Shown here one piece after another: positions 27,651-36,827 of a DNA stretch of 64,000 nucleotides (its first letter is position 1; each line of letters starts with the position of its first letter). This stretch comes from Martinezella calliandrae. Lineage in GTDB: Bacteria > Pseudomonadota > Alphaproteobacteria > Rhizobiales > Rhizobiaceae. The notes under the pieces were generated by a model, which saw only the letters and a list, made by a program, of their open reading frames with translations, made no database searches and was not told the origin of the DNA. The stretch is from assembly GCF_030272695.1 (NCBI RefSeq), contig NZ_JARFYN010000011.1:81653-145652 (forward strand), written 5' to 3'. The position numbers were made by a program, and so were the translations under genes.

Positions 27651-28868
27651 ATGATGGCGAAAGGGCGGCTGCGCCCCGGCTTCCTCGTTGTTTTCAGAAG
27701 GGAATTTGACCGGTTCTCGCGCCGGCGACTCCTACTGTTCCTCACCACCGTCCTGCCACTGTTGCTGATGGGAGTGCTTGCCGTCGTTTTCAGCGCCGGG
27801 CTTGCCACGCGGCTGCCGATCGCGGTGCTCGATCTGGACGGCACGGATCTTTCGAGGACGATCATCCGCACGGTCGATGCGACACCGGATACGGGCGTTG
27901 CGCGTCGTGTGAGCGATCTTGCCGAAGGCCGGCAACTGATCCTGTCGGGCGATGTACGCGGTCTATTGATGCTGCCACGAAACCTCGAGCGCGACGTCTA
28001 TGGCGGACGCCGGCCAGAAGTCGTCTTCTTCTACAACACACAAGCGATGACATCGGGCAACCTCGTATTGCGCGGCGTCAATTCAGCTGTCCCGGCGGTC
28101 GCCGCGGGCATTCGCCTTTCGCTGCGCACGGCGGAGGGGCAGCCGCTGGAGGCGGCGCAAGCCGCGCTGGCGCCGATCCCTGTCCAGGTCAATCCGCTGT
28201 TCAACCCGACGCTCAACTACGCACATTTTCTGCTTGCTGCTTTGCTGCCGAGCGTCCTGCAGGTTATCGTCGTGACGACGATGGCTTATGCCGTAGGGCT
28301 TGACGTCGAGACCTCCCATCGTCTCCGCCTTCTGAGGCGTCTGGGCGGCGGCTTATGGCCGGCGATGGCTGGCAAGATCTTGCCCTACACATTGCTTTTC
28401 TTGGTGGTCCTCGGCATCGCCGACTGGGTCCTTTTCAGCGTCCTCGGCATGCCCTTACGCGGCAATCGCTATCTGCTGATACTGGCCGGAATCCTCTTTA
28501 TCCTTGCCGACCAGTTCATCGGCGTGCTGCTTGCCTTGCTGCTTCGGCCAATGGCAAGCGCCATCAGCATCGGCACCTTGCTCATGGCGCCGGCCTTCGG
28601 CTTCATGGGGATCGGGTTTCCAAGGATCGGCATGAACGCCTTTGCCTATTACTGGGGGCAGATGATCCCAGGCACCTGGTATCTGATGGCGCGCATCGAT
28701 CAAACCATAAGAGGGACGCCGCTCTATCTCTCCTGGACGCCGATTGCCGTCCTTCTTTTCATGATGCTGCTGTCTGCGAGCCTCACCGCCCTGAAACTGG
28801 ATGGGATTCGCGTACGTCGGCAGCCTCATCCCACTCAGCAAGCTGCAGCCGATGGAGCTCCGGAATGA
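27651..28868 (+). CDS. ABC-2 type transporter permease, first
   Basis: A 405-residue permease with a membrane segment near residues 25-50 (LLLFLTTVLPLLLMGVLAVV), a large extracytoplasmic domain beginning LPIAVLDLDGTDLSRTIIR, and five or six membrane segments in the C-terminal half. This is the YhhJ/YbhR-like layout. The phrase AVLDLDGTDLSR recurs in the next permease, so the two are paralogous halves of one exporter. ATG lies 1 base after the HlyD stop. The ATP-hydrolysing subunit is not encoded nearby. Confidence 0.85.
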   Translation: MMAKGRLRPGFLVVFRREFDRFSRRRLLLFLTTVLPLLLMGVLAVVFSAGLATRLPIAVLDLDGTDLSRTIIRTVDATPDTGVARRVSDLAEGRQLILSGDVRGLLMLPRNLERDVYGGRRPEVVFFYNTQAMTSGNLVLRGVNSAVPAVAAGIRLSLRTAEGQPLEAAQAALAPIPVQVNPLFNPTLNYAHFLLAALLPSVLQVIVVTTMAYAVGLDVETSHRLRLLRRLGGGLWPAMAGKILPYTLLFLVVLGIADWVLFSVLGMPLRGNRYLLILAGILFILADQFIGVLLALLLRPMASAISIGTLLMAPAFGFMGIGFPRIGMNAFAYYWGQMIPGTWYLMARIDQTIRGTPLYLSWTPIAVLLFMMLLSASLTALKLDGIRVRRQPHPTQQAAADGAPE

Positions 28869-30016
28869 AGGCGGTCCTGATAGTCTGCCGTATCGAAGTG
28901 GCGCGTATTTTCTCGCTGAAGCCGGCTTTTGCGGTCCTCATTGTCGCATCGGTGATTTACGCGGGGTTTTATCCTCAGCCCTATCGCACCGAGGCACTGC
29001 GGGATGTGCCGATCGCGGTCGTCGACCTCGACGGGACAGATAGCAGCCGCGAACTTGCCCGACGCGTGGACGCCTCAGCCGACGTCGCTATCCGCGCCGT
29101 CTTTCCCGACCAAGCCAGCGCAACGCAAGATATCTACCGACGCAATCTCTATGGCGTGCTGGTTATCCCGCAGTATTTCGAGCGGGATTTGCTGCATCGT
29201 CGCCAATCCCCGATCGCGCTCTATATCGATGCCAGCTACTTCCTGATCTATCAGCGCTTATCCGGTGGCGTGACGGCCGTCGCCCGTACCATGGGTGCTG
29301 AAGTAGAGACGGCGAGGCTCATTGCCGCCGGGGTGGATCCTGTGCTTGCCTCGGCGGCTGCGGACCCAATGCCGTTGACAGCGGTGACGCTCTTTAACCC
29401 TCAGGGTGGCTATGCAACCTATATCCTCCCCGCCGCCTTCGTTCTAATTCTTCAGCAGACACTCTTGATTGGCGTCGGGTTGCTCGGCACCTACAGAAAC
29501 GATGAACTCAGCGCCGAAATTGCGGCATCGGGAGGCCCCGTGGCAGTCGTTGCCGGGAAGCTGCTCGCCTATCTGATCCTCGAAGCCTTCATCATGTCGT
29601 TCTATTTGATCGCGCTCCCCTATCTCTACAATATTCCGCGCCTGGGAGCGCCGCTCCCGATATTCATCTTCGCCCTGCCTTTCGCGCTAGCCGTCAGCGC
29701 CTTGGGTTTGGTGCTTGCCGGCCTGTTTCGGGATCCGCTGACCGTGCAACTGGTATCGGCTTCCCTGGGGATACCGTTCTTGTTTCTGGCGGGCTTTTCC
29801 TGGCCGACAGAAGCAATCCCCCCCTTCCTGCATGTCGTGGCAACATTGCTACCAAGCACCTCAGCAATAAACGGGATGGTTGCTGTCGCACAGATGGGCG
29901 CCTCCATTCCGGATGTTCGCCAACCCTTCTTGATATTGTGGACGCTGGCGGCTGTTTACACAGCAATCGCGATCCTGCTCGAAAGCAGGAGCAGGCAGTC
30001 AATGGTCGCGTCATGA
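28865..30016 (+). CDS. ABC-2 type transporter permease, second
   Basis: A 383-residue permease overlapping the previous stop by four bases (ATGA). It has an N-terminal membrane segment (PAFAVLIVASVIYAGF), a soluble loop starting VPIAVVDLDGTDSSRELARR, and a C-terminal membrane domain with FLFLAGFSWPTEAIPPFLH, a hallmark of ABC-2 permeases. With its neighbour it probably forms a heterodimeric exporter coupled to the HlyD-like adaptor. The cargo is unknown; co-location with a bd oxidase may be chance or may reflect a respiratory-stress operon. Confidence 0.85.
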   Translation: MKAVLIVCRIEVARIFSLKPAFAVLIVASVIYAGFYPQPYRTEALRDVPIAVVDLDGTDSSRELARRVDASADVAIRAVFPDQASATQDIYRRNLYGVLVIPQYFERDLLHRRQSPIALYIDASYFLIYQRLSGGVTAVARTMGAEVETARLIAAGVDPVLASAAADPMPLTAVTLFNPQGGYATYILPAAFVLILQQTLLIGVGLLGTYRNDELSAEIAASGGPVAVVAGKLLAYLILEAFIMSFYLIALPYLYNIPRLGAPLPIFIFALPFALAVSALGLVLAGLFRDPLTVQLVSASLGIPFLFLAGFSWPTEAIPPFLHVVATLLPSTSAINGMVAVAQMGASIPDVRQPFLILWTLAAVYTAIAILLESRSRQSMVAS

Positions 30017-30089
30017 CAGCGCCCACGCGGAGCTATGGGAGGATTCGACGTCACGGCCAGCGGAAGACGAGACGATAGCGCCATGAATA

Positions 30090-30433
30090 TTGCTTTTTGG
30101 ACCGATCCTGACGATGAAAGAGGCTTTTCCTGCAATCGCAGCGGCGAGCACATGCCGATCGTCCGGGTCGGGTAGTTCAAGATCCTCGATCTACGGCCGA
30201 TAACTCACTAGGTCCGCATCCGGAAGGACGGCATTCATACGGTCGCGGCTGAGCTCCAGGCGTTCAATGGGCAACCCCGTTGGCAGCAAGATTCCGCATC
30301 CACTCGCCATGAATATCGTCGGTCCAGCGCGCGTCGACCAAGCCATCGAAGGCGCACTGGATCAGGATATTCCGCAGACGAAAGGGATAGAGGACGCAGG
30401 CATCTAAGAAACGACAGGCGGTTTAGAGGCCAT
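30090..30433 (-). pseudogene. PIN-domain toxin (VapC-like), multiply frameshifted
   Basis: On the minus strand, three pieces in different frames join into a PIN-domain protein: MASKPPVV then FLDACVLYPFRLRNIL, DARWTDDIHGEWMRNLAANG, then RLELSRDRMNAVLPDADLV, and finally IEDLELPDPDDRHVLAAAIA. The Asp residues of FLDACVLYP and ELPDPDDRHVLAAA are the acidic metal-binding positions of PIN nucleases. At least three frame changes or stops separate them (near 30410, 30295 and 30205) and the C-terminus after about 30095 is lost. Its ATG at 30433 lies inside the end of the antitoxin gene, a usual toxin-antitoxin overlap. Confidence 0.72.
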
Positions 30434-30974
30434 GGGTCTCGATCAAGTCCTCGGTGTCTTCGGCAAGGGCGTCAAGCGCCGCTTGACGAACGTCAAGCCT
30501 AGATTTTAGCTCGAGCACGTCCTTTAGAAGAGCGCGGCGGTGTTTGCCCACGTAGCGGAATGGCAGATCGCCGCGATCCATGCGTAGGACGACGAGGGGA
30601 CGTGAGATACGGAGAATAGCTGCCGCCTCGGTCGGGCTCAGTTCTTTGTCTTCGGCCAGCACTGCAACATGTTCGCCGCGCAGCATGTGCGCCAAAAGCG
30701 CCTCAACTGCCGCGGCGGCCGACGGCGGTATCGAGAGGGTCTGCTCTTTCCCGCCTTCACGACGAACGTGAAGTTCCAGCCTGTCGCCCGCGCCGAGTTT
30801 CGGCAGCGGCGACGTTGTTTTGCGATCGCGATCCGACAGTCCAGCGAAGTGAACGATTTGGCTGGCTATGGCTACATCTTCTATCTTGGCTAAGACAATG
30901 CCTGTAGCCGTTAACTGCAACAACTGAAAATATTCGCGAGTTGCAATCGAATTATGGGATTTGTCGCTTTGCAC
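30423..30974 (-). CDS. helix-turn-helix antitoxin-like protein (partner of PIN toxin)
   Basis: A 183-residue soluble protein with an excisionase-type DNA-binding segment LSPTEAAAILRISRPLVVLR around residue 115, followed by MDRGDLPFRYVGKHRRALL, typical of antitoxins paired with PIN-domain toxins in rhizobia. It ends just after the start of the broken toxin gene. The coding frame is intact although the toxin is dead, so it is now an orphan. The start is uncertain: the first 30 residues (including LLQLTATGIVLAKIEDVAIA) may be upstream sequence. Confidence 0.65.
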   Translation of the reverse strand: MQSDKSHNSIATREYFQLLQLTATGIVLAKIEDVAIASQIVHFAGLSDRDRKTTSPLPKLGAGDRLELHVRREGGKEQTLSIPPSAAAAVEALLAHMLRGEHVAVLAEDKELSPTEAAAILRISRPLVVLRMDRGDLPFRYVGKHRRALLKDVLELKSRLDVRQAALDALAEDTEDLIETHGL

Positions 30975-31332
30975 TTAATCGGTCTGTGCGGCCCGGTGGG
31001 CTTGACGGACTTCACGCCCAGAAGCTGGTGGAGGCGGCCACCGTGAGCTGGCAGACGGGCGGGCCCATGCAGGTCGACTAGTAATTCTGCCAACAAATGC
31101 GATGCGCCGATGTCCTCACATTGGCGCATCGCCACCGAGGAGGCCATGCCGCCCTTAATACCTATCCGGTCGCGCCGAAACGGCCGAACACCGGCTCTTT
31201 GTAAGGTGAAGGCCATTGGAACAGGATAGAGACAATCATCCTCCCGCGACATTTCAGGAACTGAAATACCTGATCGCCAAGCGGCATATCGTCTTTCCCA
31301 GCAGTGTTGAGGTGACGTGATGAGCATCCGCT

Positions 31333-31381
31333 GTCGTTCCGCGGCCATGCCGCCTGATCCAATGATGTTTATAGTGCTCAT
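31333..31381 (-). pseudogene. N-terminal remnant of an NAD(P)-binding oxidoreductase
   Basis: The minus strand opens with MSTINIIGSGGMAA, the first beta strand and Gly-rich turn of a Rossmann fold as found in NADPH-dependent F420-reductase-like proteins. A good ribosome binding site (GAGGAG) precedes it. After about 16 codons the sequence no longer resembles the family. I read it as the 5' stub of a truncated gene; the evidence is short. Confidence 0.35.
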
Positions 31382-31542
31382 GTGCAGTCTCCTCGTGAGT
31401 TGTGGAATTGCCGGGCCGGGAGGTCCAGCGTAACCGATCAAACTCTGCCCCGAGAATGCCAGCATTATTTTCCGGGTGCTCTCCCGCAGCCGCTTGATCC
31501 AGGCGCTGGAGATGCGTCCACATCAACTCGCTTTGGACATGC

Positions 31543-31568
31543 GAAAGGCCCCGAATGGTTCGGGGCCT
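31543..31568 (-). terminator. rho-independent terminator after the RND efflux operon
   Basis: Ten-base arms AGGCCCCGAA / TTCGGGGCCT with a 3-base loop, followed on the minus strand by TTTC. It lies about 25 bases beyond the stop of the RND pump gene. Confidence 0.8.
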
Positions 31569-31590
31569 GCTTCTTTATCGACTGCTCGTC

Positions 31591-34500
31591 TTATGCTGCG
31601 GCGGCGTGCGGGGTTTCGCTCCCTTCTTCTGTTTCCTCCGTCTCGATGTTCGCATGCCGGGCCGGTTCTGTTGGCTTTACCCGGTACCAGATGGCGTAGA
31701 GTGCCGGCAGGAACATCAGGATGATGACCGTGCCGACGGCGGTACCGCCAATCAGGGTGTAGGCAAGCGCACCCCAGAAGACGGATTGCGTCAGCGGAAT
31801 GAAGGCGAGCACGGCTGCGAGTGCGGTCAAGATGACGGGACGCGACCGCTGCACGGTTGCCTCCACGACGGCATGATAATCATCCAGCCCGGCGGCGATA
31901 TTGTCCTTGATCTGCTCCATCAGGATGAGCGTGTTACGCATCAGGATGCCGGAAAGGCCAATCAGGGCAAGGATGGCGTTGAAGCCGAAAGGCTGGTTAA
32001 AGAACAGCAAGGTCGGAACGGCACCCAGAAGTCCGAGCGGGGCGGTCAAAAGAACCATGGCCATGCCGGAGAAGGACCGGACCTGGATCATGATCACCAG
32101 CATGGTGAGCAAGATCATGATCGGGAAGATCTTGACTAGCGCTACATTGGCCTTGTTGGATTCCTCGACATCCGCGCCCACTTCGATCCGGTAGCCGTTC
32201 GGCAGGGATTGCATGATCGGCTGCAAGGCCTTGCTGATTTCGGCCGAGACATCCGGCGGCTGCATGCCTTCTTGTACGTCGCTGCGAACGATAACGGTCG
32301 GTGTGCGGTCGCGCCGCTTCAGGATCGGGTCTTCCTGCACAATTTCCGTATGACCAATCTGGTCGAGCGGGATCGGCTTACCATCCGCCGTTACGAGTGT
32401 GAAGTCACCCAGCCGGGCCGGATCGAGCCGCTCCTTGCCCTCGCTGCGGGCAACGACATCCACCGAGCGAATGTCTTCACGCACATCGGTGACGGTCACA
32501 CCGGTCAGCAGGAATTGCAGCTGCTGGGCGGCCTGCACCGGGGAAAGACCAATTAGCTTCAGACGTTCCTGATCGAAGACGAACTTCACAGAGCTGACAC
32601 GCTCACCCCAGTCGCGGTTGATGGTGCGGGCATGCGGGTTGCTGCGCATCACGGTCATGACCTTGTCGGCAATGTCCGAGACCTGCTGCTGATCCGGTCC
32701 CATCACCCGGAATGCCACCGGAAACTGGGAGTAGGGACCAAAGACCAGCTGCGTGACGCGGATGCGTCCTTCCGGTGCGAGCCCATCGGCAATCTTGTCA
32801 CGCACGCGCAGCTTCAGTTCGTCGCGGGCTTCCGGGCTCGGCGTCAGCACGACGATCTTGGCAAACGACGCATCCGGCAATTCCGGCGCATAGGAGAAGA
32901 AGAAGCGCGGTGCGCCCTGCCCGATATAGGAGCTAACGATCTTGGCTTCCGGTTGGCTTCTCAGGTAGTCCTCGACCTTCTTCGTCGTGCGCTGGGTGGC
33001 CTCGATGCTTGTGCCCTCCGGCATCTGAACCTCGACCAACAGCTCCGGGCGGTCCGACGTCGGGAAGAACTGCTTCTTGACGAAACCCATGCCAGCCCCA
33101 GCGCTCAGGAACATCACCAGCACCACGGACGCGACCGCGAACTTGTGGCGAACCGACCAGCCAATCAGGCGACGCAGCCGGCGATAGTTCGGCGTGTCGT
33201 AGATGGCGTGATGGCCGCCTTCAACAGGCTTGATATCGGGCAGCAGCTTGACACCGAGATAGGGGGTAAAGACCACGGCAACCAGCCACGAGGCAATCAG
33301 CGCAAAACCGACGATCCAGAAGATATTGCCGGCATATTCACCGGCGCTGGAGCGGGCAAAGCCGACCGGCATGAAGCCGACAATAGTGACCAGAGTGCCG
33401 GACAGCATCGGCGCTGCGGTATGGCTCCAGGCGTAGGCGGCGGCGTGAACGCGGTCCATTCCTTCCTCGAGCTTCACCACCATGATCTCGATGGCGATGA
33501 TGGCGTCGTCCACCAACAAGCCGAGCGAGAGGATGAGTGCGCCGAGTGTAATCCGGTCGAAGACGCGGTCAGTCATTGTCATCACGACAAAGACGATGGC
33601 AAGGGTCAGCGGGATGGCTGCTGCGACGATAATGCCGCTTCTCCAGCCCAGGCTGATGAAACTGATGAACAGCACCACGCCCAGCGCCACAAAGAACTTC
33701 AGCATGAACTCGCCAACGGCTTCGGCAATATTGACGGCCTGATCCGTGACCTTTTCCAGCGTCACACCCAGCGGCAGGGATGCGCCGAGTTCACCGGCCT
33801 TCTTTTCCAGCGCGTCGCCCAGGACCAGACCGTTCCAGCCATCCTGCATCACAACGCTCAGCATGAGGGCCGGTTGCCCCTGATGCTGGATGACATAGGT
33901 GGCCGGGTCCTGATAGCCACGGGAGACGTTTGCGACATCAGAGAGCTTGATGTTGCGGGCGCCGACCACGAGCGGCGTATCCTTTATCTTCTGCAGGTCG
34001 TCGTAATTGCCGTCGACGCGGATATAGACCTGCGGACCATTCGTATTGATGGAGCCTGCAGGTGCAACATTGTTCTGCAACTGGAGACTCTCGAAGATGG
34101 TCTGCGGGCTGATACCGAGGCCTGCCAGGCGTTCATAGGAGAATTCGACGAAGATTTTCTCGGCCTGTTCTCCCAGGATATTGATCTTCTTCACGCCCGG
34201 AACATGCAGCATCTCCTGGCGCAGGGCTTCCGCCTGACGAACAAGCTGACGCTCCGGCATTCCCGGTGCCTTGAGGGCATAGAGCGCGAAGCTGACATCG
34301 GAATATTCGTCATTGACCAGCGGACCGATGACGCCAGAGGGCAGGTTATGGGCTTCGTCGCCCATCTTCTTGCGTGCCTGATAGAACTGTTCCTGTACCT
34401 CGCCGGGCGGCGTGCTGTCCAGGAGACTGACCGTCATATAGACCGAACCTGCATGCGCGGTGGTTTCGACCCGGTCGTAGTAGCGCAGTTCCTGCAGCCG

Positions 34501-34716
34501 CTTTTCCAGTGGCTCTGCAACGAGATCCTGCATTTCTTTTGCGGTTGCGCCCGGCCAGACGGCCGCGACCGTAAACTGCTTGATGGTAAAGAGGGGGTCT
34601 TCGGCCCGCCCCAGCTTGAAGAAGGAATAGACACCGGCAAAGCCGATGGCGATGATGAGAAAGAGGGTGATGGCGCGTTCGCGAACGGCGAGTGCCGAGA
34701 GGTTCAAGCTGCTCAT
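31591..34716 (-). CDS. RND efflux transporter permease (AcrB/MexF superfamily)
   Basis: A 1041-residue inner-membrane RND pump with the usual 12 membrane segments and two large periplasmic loops. The N-terminus (MSSLNLSALAVRERAITLFL) and first loop (TIKQFTVAAVWPGATAKEMQ) are typical. LSLGLLVDDAIIAIEIM carries the paired Asp residues of the proton relay in TM4. The pump should export hydrophobic drugs or signals using the proton gradient. Its start overlaps the stop of the adaptor gene by four bases (ATGA). No outer-membrane channel gene is in the window, so a TolC-like protein from elsewhere must be used. Confidence 0.93.
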   Translation of the reverse strand: MSSLNLSALAVRERAITLFLIIAIGFAGVYSFFKLGRAEDPLFTIKQFTVAAVWPGATAKEMQDLVAEPLEKRLQELRYYDRVETTAHAGSVYMTVSLLDSTPPGEVQEQFYQARKKMGDEAHNLPSGVIGPLVNDEYSDVSFALYALKAPGMPERQLVRQAEALRQEMLHVPGVKKINILGEQAEKIFVEFSYERLAGLGISPQTIFESLQLQNNVAPAGSINTNGPQVYIRVDGNYDDLQKIKDTPLVVGARNIKLSDVANVSRGYQDPATYVIQHQGQPALMLSVVMQDGWNGLVLGDALEKKAGELGASLPLGVTLEKVTDQAVNIAEAVGEFMLKFFVALGVVLFISFISLGWRSGIIVAAAIPLTLAIVFVVMTMTDRVFDRITLGALILSLGLLVDDAIIAIEIMVVKLEEGMDRVHAAAYAWSHTAAPMLSGTLVTIVGFMPVGFARSSAGEYAGNIFWIVGFALIASWLVAVVFTPYLGVKLLPDIKPVEGGHHAIYDTPNYRRLRRLIGWSVRHKFAVASVVLVMFLSAGAGMGFVKKQFFPTSDRPELLVEVQMPEGTSIEATQRTTKKVEDYLRSQPEAKIVSSYIGQGAPRFFFSYAPELPDASFAKIVVLTPSPEARDELKLRVRDKIADGLAPEGRIRVTQLVFGPYSQFPVAFRVMGPDQQQVSDIADKVMTVMRSNPHARTINRDWGERVSSVKFVFDQERLKLIGLSPVQAAQQLQFLLTGVTVTDVREDIRSVDVVARSEGKERLDPARLGDFTLVTADGKPIPLDQIGHTEIVQEDPILKRRDRTPTVIVRSDVQEGMQPPDVSAEISKALQPIMQSLPNGYRIEVGADVEESNKANVALVKIFPIMILLTMLVIMIQVRSFSGMAMVLLTAPLGLLGAVPTLLFFNQPFGFNAILALIGLSGILMRNTLILMEQIKDNIAAGLDDYHAVVEATVQRSRPVILTALAAVLAFIPLTQSVFWGALAYTLIGGTAVGTVIILMFLPALYAIWYRVKPTEPARHANIETEETEEGSETPHAAAA

Positions 34717-35855
34717 TTGGAGGCCACCTTATCGTTCAAAGAGCGGACGGCCATACCGTCGCTTAGGAGGTTGACACCGACGGCGACAATTCTCGTTCCT
34801 GTTGAAAGCCCTGATACAACAGCGGTTTCCTGCCCGATCTTGAGCAATCGGATCGCCTTGAAGGCAACGGTGTCGCCGCTGACCTGCCAGACGCCGGTCT
34901 GCTTGCCGTTGTCCCAGATGGCGCCCACCGGGATCTGTACTGCGTTGGCTTCCTGCGTGTCCGCCGCTGTATTGATGGTAATCTTGACCGTTGATCCCAG
35001 AGGGATCTCTGCGGCGCTTTCAAGCACATAGCGAGCTTCGAAGGTGCGGGTTGCAGCGTCGGCTGCATTGGACAGTTGCCGCAGGCGTGCGGTAACCTCG
35101 GTATTGTCCGAGCCATAGACATTTGCCGTTGCCACTGATCCGAGTGCCGGGCGGACCGTCTCGGGAAGATTGACGCTCGCCTCGCGCTCGCCGCTATGGG
35201 CAAGGTTGACGGTCGTCTGCCCCGGGGCAACAACTTGACCCGGTTCGCCTGATGTATCGGTCACCACGCCATCGGCATCGGCATAAAGAACCGCGTAGCT
35301 CGATTCATTTCTGGCAAAATTGGCGTCGGCGGTGGCTGCATCCAGTTGCGCAACAGCGGCATCGTAGGCTTCCTTGGCCTGATCGTAAACGTGTTGCGAG
35401 GCGGCACCGGTGACCAGCAGCCGCTTGTACCGCTGTTCGTCGGCCGTAGCACGGGTGAGAGATGCTTTGGCAGACATCACCGCGTTGTCCTTAGCCCGCA
35501 GCGCGAGCTTCAGATCCGTGTCGTCAAGTCGCATCAGCGGCTGGCCCTGCTTAACCTGCTGTCCGATATCGACAAGGCGTTCAATGATCTTGCCGCCGAC
35601 CCGGAAGCCGAGATTGCTCTCGACGCGCGCCTTGATGATGCCGGTAAAGGCGCGCTGGTTTTCTGTCGCTTTCTCGACGATGGCCGTCTGCACCATGGGG
35701 GGTTTCAGCCGGGGATCGTTCTGGTCCTGGGCAAGTGCTGATCCTGAGGCAGTCAGTATAACCGATGCCAGAGCCATCGCCCCGAGGCGATCGAGTGAGG
35801 GGTTGTGGTGCGGATGCCTGCCGGACTGGCCGACATAGTCAGTAATGATTTTCAT
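34713..35855 (-). CDS. RND efflux periplasmic adaptor subunit
   Basis: A 380-residue membrane fusion protein. A hydrophobic, signal-like segment (MALASVILTASGSALAQ) is followed by the first lipoyl half (ESNLGFRVGGKIIERLVDIG), a helical hairpin (about residues 95-170), the second lipoyl half (YADADGVVTDTSGEPGQVVA) and beta-barrel/membrane-proximal domains. ATG at 35855 (MKIITDYVG) has AGAGAAG upstream; a start at 35897 would place an operator inside the gene. It forms an operon with the pump and is preceded by a 12-bp palindrome that also precedes both MarR-like genes. Confidence 0.88.
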   Translation of the reverse strand: MKIITDYVGQSGRHPHHNPSLDRLGAMALASVILTASGSALAQDQNDPRLKPPMVQTAIVEKATENQRAFTGIIKARVESNLGFRVGGKIIERLVDIGQQVKQGQPLMRLDDTDLKLALRAKDNAVMSAKASLTRATADEQRYKRLLVTGAASQHVYDQAKEAYDAAVAQLDAATADANFARNESSYAVLYADADGVVTDTSGEPGQVVAPGQTTVNLAHSGEREASVNLPETVRPALGSVATANVYGSDNTEVTARLRQLSNAADAATRTFEARYVLESAAEIPLGSTVKITINTAADTQEANAVQIPVGAIWDNGKQTGVWQVSGDTVAFKAIRLLKIGQETAVVSGLSTGTRIVAVGVNLLSDGMAVRSLNDKVASK

Positions 35856-35873
35856 TGCTTCTCTCTTTTTTAG

Positions 35874-35885
35874 GTTGATATCAAC
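35874..35885. promoter_or_regulatory. operator-like palindrome upstream of the RND operon
   Basis: A perfect 12-bp palindrome, GTTGATATCAAC, 19 bases upstream of the adaptor start. On the minus strand it is preceded by TAC, as in the two other copies. It lies where a repressor would cover the promoter. Confidence 0.7.
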
Positions 35886-35893
35886 GTATGGAC

Positions 35894-36313
35894 TCAAATG
35901 AGGGGGGCCTTCGTCTGTGCAGCGTCAAACTCCTCGGCCCCACTGGCCGCAGGTCGGGTATGCGCTGCGCGCCAGAGGTCCAGCCCCGTATCGAGCAGAA
36001 GTTGTCCGAAGGTGGTCAGCTTGATGGCATCGGCCCTGGCCACGGTCGCATGCTTGATAGTTTCGATGGCCTGCAACTTGCGGAGCGTGTCGACATTGGC
36101 GCGAATGGTTGTCGCGTCCATCACCAGTGCATAGGCGATGTCGGCTGAGGTTGCCGTAGAGAGCAGATCGACGATGAAAAGGGTGGCCAATTGCCCATTG
36201 GTGAGCTTAAGCGGGTTGAGAAGGCGATCCTCTTCCTCAACCTTGCCGGGCTCTGCGAGCTCAAGGGCAAGCCCGTTGGCCGGGTGAAACGTATAAATGC
36301 GCGTGACTGCCAT
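35894..36313 (-). CDS. MarR-like winged-helix regulator, first
   Basis: A 139-residue protein with a MarR-like core: LTNGQLATLFIVDLLSTATS, then DIAYALVMDATTIRANVDTL as recognition region, and LTTFGQLLLDTGLDLW near the end. It lies between the second MarR-like gene and the efflux operon, on the same strand, with its own copy of the palindrome 18 bases upstream of its start. It probably helps control the efflux genes, perhaps as a heterodimer or by ligand release. Similarity to MarR is judged from pattern, not from a search. Confidence 0.72.
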   Translation of the reverse strand: MAVTRIYTFHPANGLALELAEPGKVEEEDRLLNPLKLTNGQLATLFIVDLLSTATSADIAYALVMDATTIRANVDTLRKLQAIETIKHATVARADAIKLTTFGQLLLDTGLDLWRAAHTRPAASGAEEFDAAQTKAPLI

Positions 36314-36330
36314 GGTTTTGATCCTGTATA

Positions 36331-36342
36331 GTTGATATCAAC
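36331..36342. promoter_or_regulatory. operator-like palindrome upstream of the first MarR-like gene
   Basis: Second identical copy of GTTGATATCAAC, followed on the plus strand by GTATGG exactly as in the first copy. It sits 18 bases upstream of the start at 36313. Confidence 0.7.
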
Positions 36343-36367
36343 GTATGGCGATATGTCTATGCGTCAC

Positions 36368-36814
36368 TCATGCATTGGTCACCACGGCGAGGCCGGAAAG
36401 AAGGGTCTCCGATGCCTGTTCGCCCACGGCGCCTGCAATTTCCGAATTGACGTCCGCCCAGATGGGGAGGGCGGCATCCAGCACATCTAACCCCTTCTGT
36501 GTCAGCTGAATTCGCTTCGAACGGATATTATCCTCATCCACTCGTATGGTCAGAAAGCCTGCCCGCTCAAGCGGTTTCAGATTCGCGGTAATGGTAGTCC
36601 TGTCGACGACCAGTAGATGCGCAAGCTCCGAAATGATTAGGCCACTCGGAACATTCAACGCCATCAGCATGGCAAACTGCCAGTGATTGATGCCGAGCGG
36701 CCGAAACGCTTCGTCGAATTTTCGTGCAGTCACCCGCGCCGCCCTCTGGATATTCAATCCAAAGCAGCTCCGGTTGACCAGCAGTCTCGTTTCGAAGTTC
36801 AATGTCTTTCCCAC
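36368..36814 (-). CDS. MarR-family transcriptional regulator, second
   Basis: A 148-residue MarR protein: FDEAFRPLGINHWQFAMLMA, then the HTH LIISELAHLLVVDRTTITAN, the wing segment (VDEDNIRSKRIQLTQKG), and a C-terminal dimerisation helix. The start is taken as GTG 36814 (product beginning GKTLNFETRLLVNRS), because an earlier TTG at 36838 would lie within the operator. The gene leads the set of three minus-strand units that share the palindrome, consistent with autoregulation and control of the RND pump. Confidence 0.82.
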   Translation of the reverse strand: MGKTLNFETRLLVNRSCFGLNIQRAARVTARKFDEAFRPLGINHWQFAMLMALNVPSGLIISELAHLLVVDRTTITANLKPLERAGFLTIRVDEDNIRSKRIQLTQKGLDVLDAALPIWADVNSEIAGAVGEQASETLLSGLAVVTNA

Positions 36815-36827
36815 GTCGGCACCATAT

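Noticed and set aside
28355..28860. Upstream extension of the second ABC permease inside the first permease gene
   Set aside because: The in-frame upstream codons overlap a clear permease; ATG 28865 with the ATGA overlap is the natural start.
30911..31465. A 184-codon minus-strand frame containing MSTINIIGSGGMAA
   Set aside because: Only these 14 residues look like a protein family; the rest is incoherent, so just a short remnant is annotated.
32632..35031. A 799-codon open frame on the plus strand opposite the RND pump
   Set aside because: It is antisense to a clear RND permease and adaptor; its product is His/Asp-rich without any domain, typical of a shadow frame in GC-rich DNA.
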